Assembly: GCA_008125075.1 (NCBI GenBank)
Contig: VLTH01000002.1
Location: 305,828-369,827 of the forward strand
Direction of reading: 5' to 3'
DNA: 64,000 nt
Source: Acetivibrio alkalicellulosi
GTDB taxonomy: Bacteria; Bacillota; Clostridia; Acetivibrionales; Acetivibrionaceae
This document shows positions 37,409-46,959 of the stretch, piece by piece (position 1 is the first letter of the stretch; every line of letters starts with the position of its first letter). A program made the position numbers and the translations under genes. The notes under the pieces are model-generated. The model was not told the origin of the DNA. It saw nothing but the letters and a program-made list of their open reading frames with translations, and did not search any database.

Positions 37409-38299
37409 ATGGACTCTGTCAGAAAAAATAAATTAGCTATAGTGTTGTTTTTATTTCCTGCTGCAGCGTTATTTATAATGATAATTATAGTTCCCATTAT
37501 TATGTCAGCTTACTATAGTTTGCAGAATTGGGATGGTTTTAGTCAAGGAACATTTATAGGTTTTGATAACTATATTGAATTGATTCAAAATAAGACTGTA
37601 AATTTTCCTAAAGCATTTAGGAATGCTGGATTATTGGCAGTTTTATCTGTGTTTATTCAATTGCCTGTAGCCCTTGGGTTGGCTTTATTACTGGCAAGAG
37701 GAATAAAGGGGGAAAGATTTTTTGTAGGGGTATTTTTCTTACCTGTATTATTATCCACAGTTGTAATAGGGCATCTTTGGAGAAGGATATACCACTTATC
37801 ATATGGAATTGTTAATGTTGGATTAAGAGCAATTGGCTTGGAGACTTTTGTTAGGGACTGGCTGGGAGATCCAGGAATTGTACTAATTGCTGTTTTTATT
37901 CCTTTATTGTGGCAGTACGTAGGTTATCATATGCTTCTTATGTATGCTGGAATAAAATCAATATCTCCGGAATTGAAAGAAGCTGCAAAGATAGATGGAG
38001 CAACAGATGGTCAGATATCAAGGCTTATTATTATTCCGCTGTTAAAGCCTATTCTTAGGATATGTATAATTTTTGCAGTAACAGGTTCACTAAAAGCTTT
38101 TGACATTATACATGTATTGACTGGAGGAGGACCTTTAAGAGCAAGTGAAGTACCAAGTACATTGATGGTTGAAATGATTTTCCGGCGAAACCGTTATGGG
38201 TTTGGTAGTTCTATGGCAATAGCTATAATTATGCTATGCTTCTTCTTTGCTGTTTTGATAAAAACCACTATAAGAACGGAGGTGGATTCAGATGGGTAA
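37409..38299 (+). CDS. Sugar ABC transporter permease (MalF/UgpA type)
   Basis: 296 residues, six membrane helices. The ATPase-docking motif is ELKEAAKIDGATDGQISRLI (about 190-209). AGGAGG precedes ATG. It overlaps the next permease by eight bases, so the two are coupled. No transporter ATPase is encoded here; CUT1 systems often share an MsmK/UgpC-type ATPase encoded elsewhere. Confidence 0.94.
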   Translation: MDSVRKNKLAIVLFLFPAAALFIMIIIVPIIMSAYYSLQNWDGFSQGTFIGFDNYIELIQNKTVNFPKAFRNAGLLAVLSVFIQLPVALGLALLLARGIKGERFFVGVFFLPVLLSTVVIGHLWRRIYHLSYGIVNVGLRAIGLETFVRDWLGDPGIVLIAVFIPLLWQYVGYHMLLMYAGIKSISPELKEAAKIDGATDGQISRLIIIPLLKPILRICIIFAVTGSLKAFDIIHVLTGGGPLRASEVPSTLMVEMIFRRNRYGFGSSMAIAIIMLCFFFAVLIKTTIRTEVDSDG

Positions 38300-39137
38300 A
38301 AGAGCTATCAATAAAATCAATATTAAGAATATATTTACTTATGGAATACTTGGGATATGGACAATTATCAATTTATTTCCATTGTATTGGTTGTTAACAT
38401 TTTCTTTGAAAAACAATAGGGAGATTTTTGGAGAAAATGTTATAGGACTTCCTAGAGAATGGGTTTGGTCAAACTATACAAGAGCATTAACAATAGGTAG
38501 TGTTGGAAGATATTTTTTCAATAGTATGTTTGTAACTGGTGTTACAATACTATTGACAGTTATTTTTGCAACAATGGCTACATATGCACTTACAAGACTT
38601 GTGTGGAAAGGGAGAAAAGCTGCTAATAATATCTTCATGTTAGGATTGACAGTTCCAATTCATGCCGCTATTTTGCCAATATTTCTGGTATTAAATAAAC
38701 TAGAATGGCTAAACTCTTATCAAGCTCTATTTATTCCATATACAGGTTTTGCATTGACCATGGCTATATTAATTTGCGGAGGTTTTATGGCAAGTATTCC
38801 AAGAGAGTTAGAAGAGGCTGCTTGTATTGACGGGTGTAGCGTATATGGAATATTTTTTAGAATTATATTGCCACTTTTAAAACCTGCAATCGCTACAATA
38901 TCTATTTTTACTTATCTAGCAGCTTGGAATGAGCTTATGTTTGCTGTTGTATTTATAAGGGATAAAGATTATAGAACACTGACAGTTGGTATTCAGTCAC
39001 TGCAAGGTACTTTTTCAACAGAGTGGGGGCCAATTGGTGCGGCGCTTGTTATTGCAACAATTCCTACGTTGATACTGTACATATTTATGAGTAAGAAGAT
39101 ACAAGAGAGTCTAATATCAGGAGCAATTAAAGGCTAA
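38292..39137 (+). CDS. Sugar ABC transporter permease (MalG/UgpE type)
   Basis: 281 residues, six membrane helices. The docking motif is ELEEAACIDGCSVYGIFFRI (about 176-195). It ends SLISGAIKG, the common MalG-type C-terminus. Partner of the preceding permease. Confidence 0.94.
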   Translation: MGKRAINKINIKNIFTYGILGIWTIINLFPLYWLLTFSLKNNREIFGENVIGLPREWVWSNYTRALTIGSVGRYFFNSMFVTGVTILLTVIFATMATYALTRLVWKGRKAANNIFMLGLTVPIHAAILPIFLVLNKLEWLNSYQALFIPYTGFALTMAILICGGFMASIPRELEEAACIDGCSVYGIFFRIILPLLKPAIATISIFTYLAAWNELMFAVVFIRDKDYRTLTVGIQSLQGTFSTEWGPIGAALVIATIPTLILYIFMSKKIQESLISGAIKG

Positions 39138-39186
39138 TTATTAAAATAATGCTTATTAAAAAATATAATAAAAAATTAGTATGTTT

Positions 39187-39220
39187 AATACCGCCATTTC
39201 TTAAAGTGGCGGTATTACTT
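39187..39220 (+). terminator. Terminator of the sugar ABC operon
   Basis: AATACCGCCA / TGGCGGTATT, ten perfect pairs, followed by ACTTTT. Confidence 0.85.
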
Positions 39221-39364
39221 TTAACGTAGAGTTATTTCTTAGCTGGTTTTCATAATATCTTAAAAATAATTTATTACGTACTCTTTAGTTCCTTGTACAT
39301 AGATATCATCTTTGTTACAATGTTAATAAAGTTAAGCTTTAAAGGAAAGGTTTTTATAAGTATC

Positions 39365-41098
39365 ATGAAGGTAAAAAAAGATTTTATAAGGAGCTGGTTT
39401 TACAATAAAAAATTAAAGGAAAAAATAAGGGTACTATTTTTAGTATTAGTTATGACCCACATTGCCACGTTTTTTTTAACATATTATTTTATTAAAAAGA
39501 ATATGTTAGATTATATGCTAGACAGTAATTATAATACTATGATTTCTATTGGTAACAACCTTAATGTTGAGTTTGAAGCAGTAGACACAATGAGTAAGCT
39601 CATAATGACAAACAGTAATGTTTTGAAGTATCTGAGAGCTAATGAATACGGCAAATTTATAAGTTCTCATGACGCTATTATGGCAATGTATGAAATTAGC
39701 AATATGTTCAATCATGTATCTTCAATATACATATTTAAAAATAAAAGAGATTATATTCATATATCTAACCAAATTACTTATATAAATACCGATCTTATAT
39801 TTAGTTCAGATTGGCAAGATGAGATAATAAAGAATAAAGGGCTTTATGTAATTAGGGTGAATGGAGATGGAGCTTTTGAAAAAAGATCAGGAGATTTAGT
39901 AATATCATTTATTAGAATAATAAATGATATTGATACACAAATGCCAATTGGAATAATAGCTATAAACTTAAATGATAACATACTTGAAAAAACATATAAG
40001 GACATGGTTAGTACTGATAGAAACTTTGGTTATTTCGATGATAATAAAAGTCTTTTAATTGGAAATTATGAATTTGAAAAATTAATAGAAATAGATATGT
40101 TAAATGATGAGTACAAGCAATTTATTAAACAAGATATTGGTTCTGCAACAATAGCTTCCTACTATAATATTTCTGGTATGCCATTTGTTTTAGCTCAAAC
40201 AGGAAGAATAACTTTTTTAAAATATTTTTCTGACCAGGCTATTGGTGTTAGTTTGATTTTTATAATATTGTCTATTGTGTGCTTATGTGTTATTGGAGTT
40301 TTTCTTTTTGTATATATTGCAAAACCAATTGATATACTTATGCAGTACGTTGATATTGTAAAAAAAGGATGGACTAAAAAAAATACAAAAAACGAATATT
40401 TAACTTCTAAAAAGATAAAAGAACTATCAATAAGTAAAAGTACATTAATTGAAGTTAATGAAATTATTAATGAATTGATAAACAAAGAGAGAGAAATGCA
40501 AAAAGCAGAACTAGAAATACTTCAAGAGCAGATAAATCCACATTTTTTATATAATACATTAGGAACTATAGCAGATCTTGCCTTACAACTATCAAATGAC
40601 AAACTATATGATGCAGTAGAGACTTTAGGGAATTTTTATAGAAAATTTTTAAGCAAGGGGAGTAAAGAAGTTTCTATAGAAGAAGAGGTCTCTATTGTAA
40701 AAGATTATCTAAAGCTTCAGAAATTAAGATATAGTGAAGTTTTTGAGGATGAATATGATATTGATGAGGATTTACTGGGTATTAAAGTGCCAAAACTAAT
40801 TTTGCAACCTCTTGTTGAAAACAGTTTATATCATGGCATAAGATTAAAGGGAGAAAAGGGAACTATTAAAATCTCTATTTATTCTAAAGACAATAAAATG
40901 TACATAGTTGTTTTTGATACAGGAATAGGAATGAGCAAACAGCAGATAAACCAAATAATGAAGGAAGATGATAAAAAGAGTTTTGGATTTAAGCGGACCA
41001 TAGAGAGAATACGTTATTATTATAATGAAGAAGATGTATTTGAAATTGTAAGCCAAGAGGGTGCTTATTGTAAAGTAATTATTAAGGTTCCGCTATAG
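39365..41098 (+). CDS. LytS/YesM-type sensor histidine kinase
   Basis: About 577 residues. One helix near residues 25-45 and another near 295-320 enclose an extracellular sensor domain; a HAMP-like linker follows. The kinase motif is EILQEQINPHFLYNTLGTIA, with the phosphorylated His in NPHFLYN. The ATPase N-box is LVENSLYHGI and the G-box FDTGIGMS. The start is uncertain: ATG at 39365 opens a normal basic N-terminus, but in-frame ATG 39320 and TTG 39293 exist. The regulator follows 14 bp on; both likely control the neighbouring ABC operon. Confidence 0.9.
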   Translation: MKVKKDFIRSWFYNKKLKEKIRVLFLVLVMTHIATFFLTYYFIKKNMLDYMLDSNYNTMISIGNNLNVEFEAVDTMSKLIMTNSNVLKYLRANEYGKFISSHDAIMAMYEISNMFNHVSSIYIFKNKRDYIHISNQITYINTDLIFSSDWQDEIIKNKGLYVIRVNGDGAFEKRSGDLVISFIRIINDIDTQMPIGIIAINLNDNILEKTYKDMVSTDRNFGYFDDNKSLLIGNYEFEKLIEIDMLNDEYKQFIKQDIGSATIASYYNISGMPFVLAQTGRITFLKYFSDQAIGVSLIFIILSIVCLCVIGVFLFVYIAKPIDILMQYVDIVKKGWTKKNTKNEYLTSKKIKELSISKSTLIEVNEIINELINKEREMQKAELEILQEQINPHFLYNTLGTIADLALQLSNDKLYDAVETLGNFYRKFLSKGSKEVSIEEEVSIVKDYLKLQKLRYSEVFEDEYDIDEDLLGIKVPKLILQPLVENSLYHGIRLKGEKGTIKISIYSKDNKMYIVVFDTGIGMSKQQINQIMKEDDKKSFGFKRTIERIRYYYNEEDVFEIVSQEGAYCKVIIKVPL

Positions 41099-41112
41099 GG
41101 GGAGTTTTTTAG

Positions 41113-41877
41113 ATGTATAAAGTAATGATTATTGATGATGAAAAGTCGCTTCGTAATCTGTTGAAAAATATTATAGAAAGAGAAAAATTAGATTTAGTAG
41201 TAGTTGGAGAAGCAGAAGGTAGTATAGAGGCTATTAATACAATTGACGATATACGACCAGACATTGCATTTGTAGATATAAAAATGCCATTTATGGACGG
41301 AATTGAGTTGTCTAAAATTATAATTAACAGATATCCAGATATGCAAATAGTTATATTGACAGCTTTTAATGATTTTGAATATGCAAGAAAGTGTGTTGGT
41401 ATTGGTGTATGTGAATACTTATTAAAACCTATCGTACGTGCAGATATACGAAACACTCTGATAAAGATTATAGAAGATTTAAATGCAAAAAAAACCTATA
41501 CAAAAGAGATAATTAAAGAAAGCTACGAGGAAATTTGTAAGAGCGATACTATAGATAATATTAAGTTATATATAGAAGGCAATTATCTAAAACCAGATCT
41601 TAATGTAGCAGCTATTGCACAGGAGTTTGGTTTTAATGCAAGTTATTTGAGCAGGTTATTTAAGGCAGAAACAGAAATTAAACTTATTGATTATATTACT
41701 GAATGTAGAATGAAAAAAGCAATAGATTTTGCAAAAAAAGGAACACTTATGTATGTAACGGCAAAAAATGTAGGGATTCCAGATCCCAATTATTTTGGAA
41801 AATGTTTTAAAAAATACACAAATAAAAGTTACTCTGAATACAAGAAAATTATCTGCAAAAGTAATAACATTATTTAA
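41113..41877 (+). CDS. AraC-type response regulator (YesN family)
   Basis: 254 residues. The receiver domain has IIDDEKS at the start and the phospho-acceptor Asp-55 in FVDIKMPFMDG; T in ILTAFND and K in YLLKPI complete the site. A C-terminal AraC HTH (about 150-250) includes LNVAAIAQEFGFNASYLSRL. Coupled to the kinase gene upstream. Target genes are probably the sugar transporter. Confidence 0.93.
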   Translation: MYKVMIIDDEKSLRNLLKNIIEREKLDLVVVGEAEGSIEAINTIDDIRPDIAFVDIKMPFMDGIELSKIIINRYPDMQIVILTAFNDFEYARKCVGIGVCEYLLKPIVRADIRNTLIKIIEDLNAKKTYTKEIIKESYEEICKSDTIDNIKLYIEGNYLKPDLNVAAIAQEFGFNASYLSRLFKAETEIKLIDYITECRMKKAIDFAKKGTLMYVTAKNVGIPDPNYFGKCFKKYTNKSYSEYKKIICKSNNII

Positions 41878-41908
41878 TAACTAGGACTATTTATATATAA
41901 ACAGATAG

Positions 41909-41950
41909 ATCAAAAGCCAAGATAAACTTAAGTTTATCTTGGCTTTTGAT
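41909..41950. terminator. Perfect 42-bp palindromic terminator between convergent genes
   Basis: ATCAAAAGCCAAGATAAACTT is followed directly by its exact reverse complement. Short T-runs at both ends allow use in both directions. Confidence 0.85.
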
Positions 41951-41986
41951 AGTTACAAGAAGGACTTTAATTAAAAACATCAAAAT

Positions 41987-43063
41987 CTAGAAGCCAGCAG
42001 ACATATAAATGTTGTCAATTAAACGGATTTCATTTGTATTTATATCTAAACGATATAAATCAAATTTTTCTTCTAAACTATCAGAAACTCTTTTTCTCTC
42101 AGTAAGAATATAGTATAAATTATTATCATTATAGGCAAAGCCATTTAAATAAACAGTTGATGTAATATCATCTACCACAGGTGGATCGAACCGCATAATT
42201 AAATTTAGATTATTATCATCTCTATTTAAAGAAAATAGAGCAACATATTTTGGATCAGTAATACTGTGCACTTCAAAGAACTTTTTATTTCCTAGTGCAT
42301 ATCTTGATGTTTTTACAACTACATCAGGATAATCTGCTCTAAGATGCGAATCAAGCTCAGATTGAGTATATGGATAACTCATCATATATTTTTTTTCATA
42401 AGTATCATCAGGTAATTCGGTATTTTCCTGTCCATCTAAAGTTGCTGCCATAAGTTTACTGACAAGAGATCCAGAAGGTTCGCCACTATCGTTGGTTTTT
42501 CCGTCTGGAACAAAAACAACTGGCTTGTAAAGAATGATGTCATTTACTACTAAAATAGAACTAATTCTTTGACATTGATAAGAAAGTATTTCTGTTTTAT
42601 TTTTACCTTCTAAAGATTGCTTAACAATTTGAACCGCCGTGTTTCGATTACTTATGGAATCGGCAGAAACAGGATTTTTGCTATAGTATATATTACCTTG
42701 ATAAATATTAATATTAGATATTAAACCTGTATCTATCTGAGTTTTGTTGGAACCATCTTTGTTAATTCTATACAATCCATCTTGATTTGCATAAAATATA
42801 AACTTGTCCGTAACACCCATTAATTTAGAGTTAATTGAGTTTTGAATGTTGTAATCAACTGTAAATGGTTTTTCTAGTAGTTCTGTAAGACTTGCAGAAA
42901 CTGAGGGCTTTGAAGTTAACTTAAAAAAAGCAACAATTAATATAAGTAGAACAACTATTGATACACCTGTTATCAACAATTTAGTGGTTTTATTACTGGG
43001 TTTATTACTGGGTTTATTACTGGGGTTATTACTTGGTGCATTACTTAAATCCTCAAAGTTCAT
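41987..43063 (-). CDS. Membrane-anchored DUF5050-type beta-propeller-like protein
   Basis: 358 residues. A cytoplasmic N-terminus with a PSNK repeat is followed by one membrane helix (about 31-50) and an extracellular domain with YxINKDGSNKTQI-like and LYRLDINTNEIRL repeats, as in DUF5050 proteins. The PSNK repeat is encoded by a 12-bp tandem (TTATTACTGGGT-type on plus, three exact units at 42989-43024 and one variant). The function is unknown. GGAGG lies upstream of ATG. Confidence 0.75.
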   Translation of the reverse strand: MNFEDLSNAPSNNPSNKPSNKPSNKTTKLLITGVSIVVLLILIVAFFKLTSKPSVSASLTELLEKPFTVDYNIQNSINSKLMGVTDKFIFYANQDGLYRINKDGSNKTQIDTGLISNINIYQGNIYYSKNPVSADSISNRNTAVQIVKQSLEGKNKTEILSYQCQRISSILVVNDIILYKPVVFVPDGKTNDSGEPSGSLVSKLMAATLDGQENTELPDDTYEKKYMMSYPYTQSELDSHLRADYPDVVVKTSRYALGNKKFFEVHSITDPKYVALFSLNRDDNNLNLIMRFDPPVVDDITSTVYLNGFAYNDNNLYYILTERKRVSDSLEEKFDLYRLDINTNEIRLIDNIYMSAGF

Positions 43064-43222
43064 TATTTTACCTCCTAAGTATAATTCTATTAGTATTTTA
43101 TGTACAGTACTTTTTGATTAAAGAAAATACAAATACTGCTACTAACTTCTGCTGATGGATTACAAAAAGAGGAAGCAATATTTTATTTATCCTTAAAACA
43201 TCAAAAAACACAATACTAATTA

Positions 43223-43251
43223 ATTATAGCACATTTTTTATCGACAGTGAA
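43223..43251 (-). promoter_or_regulatory. Promoter of the DUF5050-type gene
   Basis: Minus strand TTCACT (43251-43246) and TATAAT (43228-43223), spacer 17. The remaining 445-bp divergent gap up to 43508 is AT-rich with no gene I can support. Confidence 0.55.
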
Positions 43252-43508
43252 TAATATTTATTTAACAAAATATAAGAAATTATTAGTTAAAGTTTGAAAA
43301 ATTCCTTTAATAAATAGTATATTTTAAGAAAATAGTATAAATTAAAGGTTTATGTTTTAATGAAATTATGGTATTATAAAAAAGAATGTCGCATAAGAAA
43401 CTGTGCTATCAAGTTTTAATGTGATGAAGAATAACTATATCTTCTAAATATTAAATATAGCAATTGAATTAGAAGAGTAGTAACTAAAATTTAGTGGAGG
43501 GGAAATAG

Positions 43509-44969
43509 GTGAAGAGGTTAATTATTTTTACATTGTTATTATCCATAATTTTAATTGGATGCTCTAAGGTTGAATTGACAGATCAATATGTGGTAGAAGA
43601 AAAAGTTGAATTACCAAAAGGAGATTCTGAATCAAGAATATCATATCCTGTAGTTAAAGGCTTAGCTAATGAAAAGATTGAAAGCAAAGTTAATGAATCA
43701 ATAAACAAAATAGTAGAGCAATTTAGAGAATTAGCAGATTTTAATGCGGAGTTTGACGAAGTAATGACAGTGGATTATTATGTAACTTATAGATCAAAAG
43801 AAATACTTAGCATAAAATTTCACGAAATATCACACATTGAAGTATTGGATTTAAATGACGAAATGATTATAGGAATGACTTTTGACCTAAAAACAGGTGA
43901 AAGACTTGAGCTTAAAGATATTTTAAAAAGTGGATATGAAACTAAATTAAATTCAATTTTAACTCAGATGTTTAATCAGGTAGAATTTGAGCTAATAAAA
44001 GCTTTCCAAGGAATAAATCAAAACCAAGCATTTTATTTAAATGAAAATGGACTGGTGATTTATTATCTGGCACCGGATTATACTATGCCAGAAGATGGGC
44101 CTCTTCAATTTGAGATTCCATACAGTAGTATAAGCGAGATATTAAAAGAACCTCTCGGTTCGCTCCAGAGTAGTAACACTTCAATAGAAAATTATAATAA
44201 AGCAATTAATGAAAATACAAAGCCTTTCGAGGCTTTATTTTTTATTACGGAAAATATTGAGAATATGTCTCGAGAAAACGCATCTACTTTGGTTTTAAGT
44301 TTAGAAGAAATACAAGAAAATTATATAGGATTATATGAAGAAATTTTAATTGATAACAATATACAAAAAGAGCTTGAAAGGGTTTTTAAAGATAATTTTA
44401 ATGAAAAAAAGATTAACGAAATAAGTGATGGGGAGTTGGCAGAGCTTTTATGGGAAATTATTAATGGAGGATATATGATTGTTAATCTAGATGGTTTATT
44501 AACACCTCTTTTGGATTACACTGTTTTAGAAAAGTATAGTGATTATTTAACAGATGAAATTGGGGATTATATTAAATTAATGGCAGGTGAATCAAGGAGA
44601 CTAAAAGCATTAAATACAGGTGATACAATGGAATGGAAAGCAATTGAGGAGAAAATAGTTAATCTTGAAAGATATATTGAAAAATACCCTAACACTATAA
44701 AAGAATATATAATTAACAGAGAGCATACCCATAGTATTTATTTATATCTTTATGGATTTGATAGCAGGCCTTCTTTTGACTATACAACAAAAAAAATAGA
44801 TGAGGAATTAATACTAAGTTATAGAAACTTTTCTGCTTCAAATAATAATTCTGAAACAGCAAAAATGATAGAATTATATTTAGATATATTAGAAAGAAAT
44901 AATAACACTTTGTGTGAAGAAATTGATGATTTTAGAAGTGTTTTTGCAAGTCTAGAATACATTTATTGA
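43509..44969 (+). CDS. Lipoprotein with DUF4163/DUF3298 (PdaC/RsiV-like) domain
   Basis: 486 residues. The lipoprotein signal is KRLIIFTLLLSIILIGC. Residues about 35-215 match the DUF4163 plus DUF3298 pair: SYPVVKGLANEKIESKVNES, LKTGERLELKDILK and GLVIYYLAPDYTMPEDGP. The C-terminal 260 residues are helical and unrecognised. GTG start with GTGGAGG upstream. The role is probably cell-envelope related. Confidence 0.8.
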   Translation: MKRLIIFTLLLSIILIGCSKVELTDQYVVEEKVELPKGDSESRISYPVVKGLANEKIESKVNESINKIVEQFRELADFNAEFDEVMTVDYYVTYRSKEILSIKFHEISHIEVLDLNDEMIIGMTFDLKTGERLELKDILKSGYETKLNSILTQMFNQVEFELIKAFQGINQNQAFYLNENGLVIYYLAPDYTMPEDGPLQFEIPYSSISEILKEPLGSLQSSNTSIENYNKAINENTKPFEALFFITENIENMSRENASTLVLSLEEIQENYIGLYEEILIDNNIQKELERVFKDNFNEKKINEISDGELAELLWEIINGGYMIVNLDGLLTPLLDYTVLEKYSDYLTDEIGDYIKLMAGESRRLKALNTGDTMEWKAIEEKIVNLERYIEKYPNTIKEYIINREHTHSIYLYLYGFDSRPSFDYTTKKIDEELILSYRNFSASNNNSETAKMIELYLDILERNNNTLCEEIDDFRSVFASLEYIY

Positions 44970-44999
44970 AATAAGGAAAAATTTTAATTACATTGGGCA

Positions 45000-45028
45000 T
45001 TGACAAAAGCCTTACATTTTCCTATAAT
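45000..45028 (+). promoter_or_regulatory. SigmaA promoter of tRNA-Ser
   Basis: TTGACA 45000-45005 and TATAAT 45023-45028, both perfect, spacer 17. Confidence 0.88.
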
Positions 45029-45055
45029 AGAATAGTTGTTATGAAAAGTAAACAT

Positions 45056-45146
45056 GGAGAGATGGCTGAGCTGGTCTAAGGCGCACGACTGGAAATCGTG
45101 TGACGTGTTAAAGCGTCCGAGGGTTCGAATCCCTCTCTCTCCGCCA
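45056..45146 (+). tRNA. tRNA-Ser (anticodon GGA)
   Basis: 91 nt with encoded CCA. Acceptor GGAGAGA / TCTCTCC, anticodon stem CACGA / TCGTG with loop CTGGAAA, long variable arm (TGACGTG...GCGTC) and T arm GAGGG-TTCGAAT-CCCTC. Its 3' part is the left attachment site of the island. Confidence 0.96.
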
Positions 45147-45147
45147 G
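45089..45147 (+). repeat. attL: 3' part of tRNA-Ser
   Basis: From the anticodon loop (CTGGAAATCG) to the G after CCA, this is duplicated at 57153-57207. The first 43 bases match exactly; the distal copy lacks four bases in the T-arm/acceptor area. Confidence 0.88.
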
Positions 45148-45240
45148 TTTGAAGGCTCTTTACTTAATTAAAGTGAGGAGCTTTTTTCACGCATATTTCA
45201 CAAAGCTATTTAAGTTTTATTTCACAGAAATAGTACGCCT

Positions 45241-45431
45241 TTAATCTCCCCAAATAACTTTATCTATTTTCTCTGCAATATCTTCTTGGATTGACCTTTC
45301 GATATGTCCATAAAAATCATTTTTTATCACTATGGTGCTATGGCCTAGCCTTTCACTTGCTGCTTTCATTGGAACGTTTGATGAAGTCATAAGTGCTCCG
45401 TTTGAATGGCGAAGATTGTGGAAAATTATTC
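45241..45431 (-). pseudogene. Tyrosine integrase, C-terminal remnant
   Basis: About 60 codons in frame, ending at a natural stop. HNLRHSNGALMTSSNVPMKA carries the HxxR motif. LGHSTIVIKNDFYGHI carries the second His and the nucleophile Tyr. The rest of the protein is absent; an in-frame stop lies at the upstream edge. It is positioned as an island integrase beside its tRNA target. Confidence 0.85.
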
Positions 45432-45556
45432 ATGTGAAGTTTAAAGGATCTAGAAGTATGTGATGGATTAAATAAGGTACCGTCTGACCAAGTAGACAAA
45501 GTTAGATCTTATTTTTAGAGCAGCCTGTTTATTTTTGTGCATTTTTAAAAGTCAAG

Positions 45557-45787
45557 GTGGTTGATACTCAAATGTCTGTTGATATTCTTCAGCACTCATA
45601 TAATAATCTGGATACTGTTTTTTTGATAACTGGAGATGGAGACTTTTTGCCAGTAATAAAGGAAGTAATAAGAGCTGGGAAACAAATATATTTAGCAGCC
45701 TTTTCTAGTGGGTTAAATCTGGAGTTAAAAAAGAATGTAGACTTATATAAGGAATTAGACGATATATATTTTAAATCTAAGACGTAA
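45557..45787 (+). pseudogene. NYN/LabA-like RNase domain fragment
   Basis: 76 codons. FLITGDGDFLPVIKEVIRAG holds the GDGDF acidic motif of NYN (PIN-like) RNases and VDTQMSVDIL a preceding conserved Asp segment. The N-terminal part of the domain, about 70-90 residues, is missing and no ribosome site is visible. Probably the end of a gene cut when the island rearranged. Confidence 0.7.
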
Positions 45788-45934
45788 GCATTTTATCTGA
45801 GCAGGTGAGAGTATTTTATTATGAAGATACCAATAAAATTGATTTCGAAAAGGCAGATTTCTTCTAGCTGTGCTACAGAGGAGAAGTTTTTGCACTGTTT
45901 GCACAAGTGATTTCTTTGACAGAAATATTAAATC

Positions 45935-45989
45935 TCCAAACGTTTGGAAATATAAAAATCCCCTCTAAAATTTACTAGAGGGGATTTTT
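45935..45989. repeat. 14-bp palindrome plus terminator, copy 1
   Basis: TCCAAACGTTTGGA is a perfect palindrome. AAATATAAAA then leads into the terminator AATCCCCTCT / AGAGGGGATT (45954-45989) with T-run. Copy 2 lies at 47256-47306 in the same order. Confidence 0.75.
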
Positions 45990-46005
45990 AAAAAGATTAG
46001 CTTGA

Positions 46006-46959
46006 CTAGCAGAATTTTAAATCGCTAATTAATTGAGGTTCCTTCAAAGATTGGAGTAAAGTTTTCTTTAATAAAACATACAAAAAGTTATAAGCCTCTG
46101 TATGCCCAGAAATTATTTGCAGATCATGGTTAAAATCTGAAAAATCTCCATGTGCAATATCACTTCTATACGAATATAATTTTCCAATTATATCTTTAAA
46201 AGTAGCTCTATGTGTCAGATTTGAGAAGTATGCTCTAAAATCAATTTTTTCTTCAAATCTATCATTTAGTTGGTTTAGTTTTGTTTTTAGCTGTTGTTTT
46301 GTACCATTATTCCAGTTCTCTCTTTTGGGGTCATGTGTTAAAAGGCTTTCAAATATTGAAAAAAATGATACTATTCTAAAAGGTGTTTTTAAAGGTATTA
46401 GTGGAATATTGGTAAAATCAGTTAATGCTTTATTTATGTATTTATATGAATCACGTATGTTTTCTTTAAAATTTTTGATTAGGCAATTAATATCTCTGAT
46501 TTCTAACATATCATCTGTGTCAATATTTTTTGGGTTAACAAAATATGGCTTGTTTTGATCAACAAAATTAAATAGTATCGTAAAGTTAGATGTTAAACGT
46601 CTACTATACATATCAAAAAGAGAAGTAAGATCGGCTTTTGACAATAGCAATGCAGCTTCTAAATTTCTATCTCGAATGTTCTGGTTCATGTGATATTCGA
46701 CTATCCAATATCTCCACTTACTTTTATCCTCATGCGTAAACCAAGTGTCATCAACATCATTTTTCTCATGCTCATACATATCTGTAAAAGGGGTTGAATT
46801 ATAATTAGGTATAACAGGCAGAGCTCCTTTAATTTGCTGTATTTGGTCTAAGCTCGCTTTTTTAAACACATGCCCTGGAATTATTTCGAATTCAGAATTT
46901 AAACCTGCCTCTAAATTTACATCTAAAACATCTCCTATAAAAAGGAAACCTTTCTCCAT
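46006..46959 (-). CDS. HEPN-domain protein (ApeA-like)
   Basis: 317 residues. The C-terminal third is a HEPN-like helical domain. YSYRSDIAHGDFSDFN contains the Rx4H RNase motif (R-SDIA-H, about residue 270). FRIVSFFSIFESLL is the usual first HEPN helix. The N-terminal 170 residues are not recognised. HEPN proteins in islands often cleave RNA in antiphage or toxin systems; ApeA is one such family. GGGGG precedes ATG. It stands alone with a terminator after it. Confidence 0.68.
   Translation of the reverse strand: MEKGFLFIGDVLDVNLEAGLNSEFEIIPGHVFKKASLDQIQQIKGALPVIPNYNSTPFTDMYEHEKNDVDDTWFTHEDKSKWRYWIVEYHMNQNIRDRNLEAALLLSKADLTSLFDMYSRRLTSNFTILFNFVDQNKPYFVNPKNIDTDDMLEIRDINCLIKNFKENIRDSYKYINKALTDFTNIPLIPLKTPFRIVSFFSIFESLLTHDPKRENWNNGTKQQLKTKLNQLNDRFEEKIDFRAYFSNLTHRATFKDIIGKLYSYRSDIAHGDFSDFNHDLQIISGHTEAYNFLYVLLKKTLLQSLKEPQLISDLKFC

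Noticed and set aside
42989..43036. Short tandem repeat as a possible CRISPR
   Set aside because: 12-bp units without spacers inside a coding frame; no cas genes in the window.
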